DNA of 23,463 bases from assembly GCA_015039365.1 (NCBI GenBank), contig WION01000705.1, forward strand, positions 1 to 23,463, read 5' to 3'. This DNA comes from Amanita rubescens. Its lineage: Eukaryota; Basidiomycota; Agaricomycetes; Agaricales; Amanitaceae. Shown in pieces: positions 21,401 to 23,463 of the stretch. A program made the translations under genes and the position numbers. The notes under the pieces are model-generated. The model had not been told where the DNA came from, did no database searches, and worked only from the letters and a program-made list of their open reading frames with translations. How positions within the stretch are numbered: position 1 is the first letter of the stretch; every line of letters starts with the position of its first letter.

Positions 21401-23426
21401 ACAAACCATATCCATTTTCTGGCTCTCCGCACTAGCAACTGATATTGGGGAATATTTGGGTGTCGTCAACAAAGTTGGGTCGACCGGTCGGGACGTTGGT
21501 AATGCATGACCCCCATAACCATCGTTAGGAGCAGTCATTCTCGATGTCTCGAAGAAAGCTGGGGCCGCCACTCTTGTAGTAACACCTGGCCCCATAGGAA
21601 ACTGCGTGCTTCAATTATTGGGGATTAATACTAGCGTGAAAGAATACGTACGGCGTAGGAGACTCTCTCATCCTTTGCCTGTTTGGGAGGCAAGGATGGC
21701 AGTCTGGAAGTTGTGATAGGCTCAGCGTCAACAGTGCCGCGTAAGACTGTCTCTCGCAAGTGAGGATTTGAAAGGCCAACATCGCGCTGCGGAGGATTTT
21801 CTCTCTCGGAATCAGTAGCACGATCGGCATGAGGTCGGTTACCCGCGCTTCGCTTCGGCTTCTCGTAGGGTTTATGCTCGCGCCGCGGCAAATTCTCCTT
21901 GTCTGTATAATGAGCATGGTTCACCTCTAGTTGTTCGTTGACCTTTTGCAGGTTCCCTCTGCCTTGGACTATCAGTATCCTTTTTACTGGATCTTGGCCT
22001 GTCTATGTCTTGCTCCCGAACGATGAGTGGTATCGGTCCCCTTTCGACAGGATCCTTGCGAGTCTCATGCGTCTTTCGAGCCACGAGATGTTCTACCCCT
22101 TGTCGTCTGCTCTCATTGACAACGGGCACATCTCCTGTCCGCTTGGAGGTTTCTTTAACCTTCTCTTTTTCCTTTTCCAACTCCCAGTCTAACTTCCTCT
22201 TGCGTTGATCGAGAATTTCGCGGTCAGAATCACGACCTCTCTCTACTTCATGCCGATAATCTCGTTCGAGTGGCGGTGGTTCTCTTTCTTTCCTTTTCTC
22301 CCGGTCAAGATCTGCTTTGAGCCTCGTATTCTCTTGTTTCTCTGCATCCTTCCGGTCTCTCTTCCTGTCCTGGCCGCTTTCTCTCTCTTTCTGCCGCCGT
22401 CTTTCCCTCTCCCTCTCCCTTTCCCTCTCCCTCTCCCTCTCCTTTTCCCTCTCCTTTTCCCTCCCCTTTTCCTTCTCTTTCTCGGCGGCCCTTTTACGTT
22501 CCTTTTCGGCATACCTTTCCTGTTCTCTTTCATCTCGATGTCTATCCCTTTCCTTCATCCTCTCTTTAGCTCTCATGCGTTCAAGATCCTCTTTGGCCCT
22601 TTCACGCTCTTGCTCCTTAGCTCTTTCCCGCTCCCACTCTCTGTATCGTTCTTTTTCACGCCTTTCTTTCCTCTCTCTATCTTTATCCCAGTCACTATCC
22701 CCTTCATTATATCTGCGCTTATGCTTTTCCCTGGCATCAATTTCATCATGACGCTCGCGATAATAGTCTTCCCTCGTCTTTTGCTTATCCTTCTCTCTGT
22801 CCCTCTCATGCTTGTCACGTTCCCTGTGGTGTGGCTCCTGCGGCTGCGAGGGTGGGGAGGGTTGAGGAATCCATCTTTCATACTTTGCAACACGGGGATA
22901 TTGTATGACATCTTCCGCTGAGTTATTATTTCGAACAACGCTTGGATCATGAGCATGCCGTTTAGACGCCGAGGTATATACAGCAGGGTCTACAGTGGGA
23001 TCTTTCCGGTGTGAAGGACGAGGCACAGCATCTGCATAGTGTGACTCGCGGTAGCGCATCTGTGATGTGAAGGAATAGGATTCGGAAGTGGTTGACTTTC
23101 GCTGACATTGCGTGGCTTATGGTCACGACCTGAAGGCGGGTTTTCAGCATGCCTCCTCGAGCTAGAGACATAGTCGGGCCCTGATGGATAGCCAGATGCG
23201 GACCGGTGAGGGCGGATTGGTTCGAAGTCAGATTTGATTGCGGATGGGGTCCAGGTTGAATAGATGTCCTTCGAAGTGGCTTTACTCGTGCCCAGGTGAC
23301 CGTCGTTAATGGAATGGTTCATACAGAGTCGTGTCGGGGCATACAAGACGCCTTGCTCCTCTGCGGAAGGTGTCCCTGGGTGATTGTGGCAGAAACGCGG
23401 TCAAAGAGAGCACGTCCTGTCGACAT
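15417..23426 (-). CDS. Giant repeat-rich protein of unknown function, 5' end uncertain
   Basis: Exons in transcript order: 23107 to at least 23358, 21943-23059 (or 21988-23059), 21652-21902, 21407-21601, 21252-21347, 20657-21199, 20487-20609, 17035-20436 and 15417-16985. All joins keep the frame and give about 2,500 codons. I do not recognise the family. The N-terminal third is dominated by Arg/Glu/Lys/Asp runs (encoded at about 22200-22850), including alternating Glu-Arg dipeptides. The long exon begins with about 15 copies of a 44-47 residue repeat (18406-20349), followed by Ser/Pro-rich sequence. The C-terminus has unique blocks such as KVYRYLREKRNRTISAVS and RRILRPGVVFDVGEDPPRD and ends basic (RPRAQNRRP). 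No transmembrane segment or enzyme motif is visible; it looks largely disordered, possibly nuclear by its basic tracts. The start is unclear. One option is ATG 23426-23424 (MSTGRALFDR) with a 38-nt intron; otherwise the first exon lies beyond the window. Confidence 0.75.
18406..20349 (-). repeat. Coding tandem repeat array, about 15 units of 132-141 bp
   Basis: Read on the minus strand, the array encodes successive units that begin LETQQEPKREK, continue with VADRVQNAPEVPLRRPPSA and close with GWSTLQGSVREVAH or variants. Fifteen starts are visible. Most units are 44-47 residues; the first is 39, one is 50, the fifth is 40 and the thirteenth is truncated to 19 (LESQREPKRERLPVAEAAP). The best conserved positions are the EPKREK charge cluster, the VQN motif and the LQGS segment. 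All length changes are multiples of three, so the frame is kept throughout. Confidence 0.92.
22405..22476 (-). repeat. In-frame hexanucleotide microsatellite (CCCTCT)n
   Basis: Twelve consecutive hexamers, mostly CCCTCT with CCTTTT, CCCTTT, CCCTCC and CCTTCT variants, lie inside an exon of the giant gene. On the coding strand they read GAGAGG and encode alternating Glu-Arg or Glu-Lys. Because the unit is six bases, slippage changes length without changing frame. Confidence 0.9.
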
Positions 23427-23463
23427 GAGGCAAGAGGGAGCCTCGGTTGATACTCTGCTTATG

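Noticed and set aside
22205..22921. 238-codon hydrophobic plus-strand open frame resembling a membrane protein
   Set aside because: Antisense of Glu/Arg/Lys codons reads as Leu/Phe/Pro/Ser, which creates false hydrophobic segments. The minus-strand exon is the better explanation.

Overview
This window looks like nuclear DNA from a basidiomycete fungus, most likely a mushroom-forming agaricomycete. The genes are densely packed and cut by many 45-60 nt introns with GT-AG ends, and the encoded proteins are fungal housekeeping types. All exon models were built by hand from splice signals and reading-frame continuity. There is no transcript support.

The left 4 kb (53-4014) is a decayed DNA transposon. 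It has perfect 16-bp terminal inverted repeats, a perfect 7-bp target duplication (CTAATTA), clustered GTGAC/GTCAC motifs near both ends, a minus-strand transposase-like gene broken by frameshifts and stops, and a 116-bp imperfect inverted repeat between that gene and the right end. I could not place it in a named superfamily. A stretch of about 645 bp without a recognisable gene follows.

From 4667 to 15237 there are six compact genes. A Gyp7-like TBC Rab-GAP (+) is followed 48 bp later by an aprataxin-like DNA-adenylate hydrolase (+). These converge on a Gfo/Idh/MocA oxidoreductase (-). Upstream of it on the same strand is a small coiled-coil protein (-), whose start codon lies only 40 bp from that of a divergent PIG-Y-like subunit of the first GPI-anchor enzyme (+). 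PIG-Y then converges on a 14-exon Sfi1-type centrin-binding spindle pole body protein (-).

The right third (15417 to the window edge, -) is one very large gene of unknown function with at least nine exons and roughly 2,500 codons. Its N-terminal part is extremely rich in Arg, Glu, Lys and Asp. Its middle holds about 15 tandem copies of a 44-47 residue unit. Its C-terminus is non-repetitive and basic. The 5' end is not resolved and may lie outside the window.

The genes do not form an obvious pathway. The strongest candidates for something undescribed are the unclassified transposon with its internal palindrome and the giant repeat protein.
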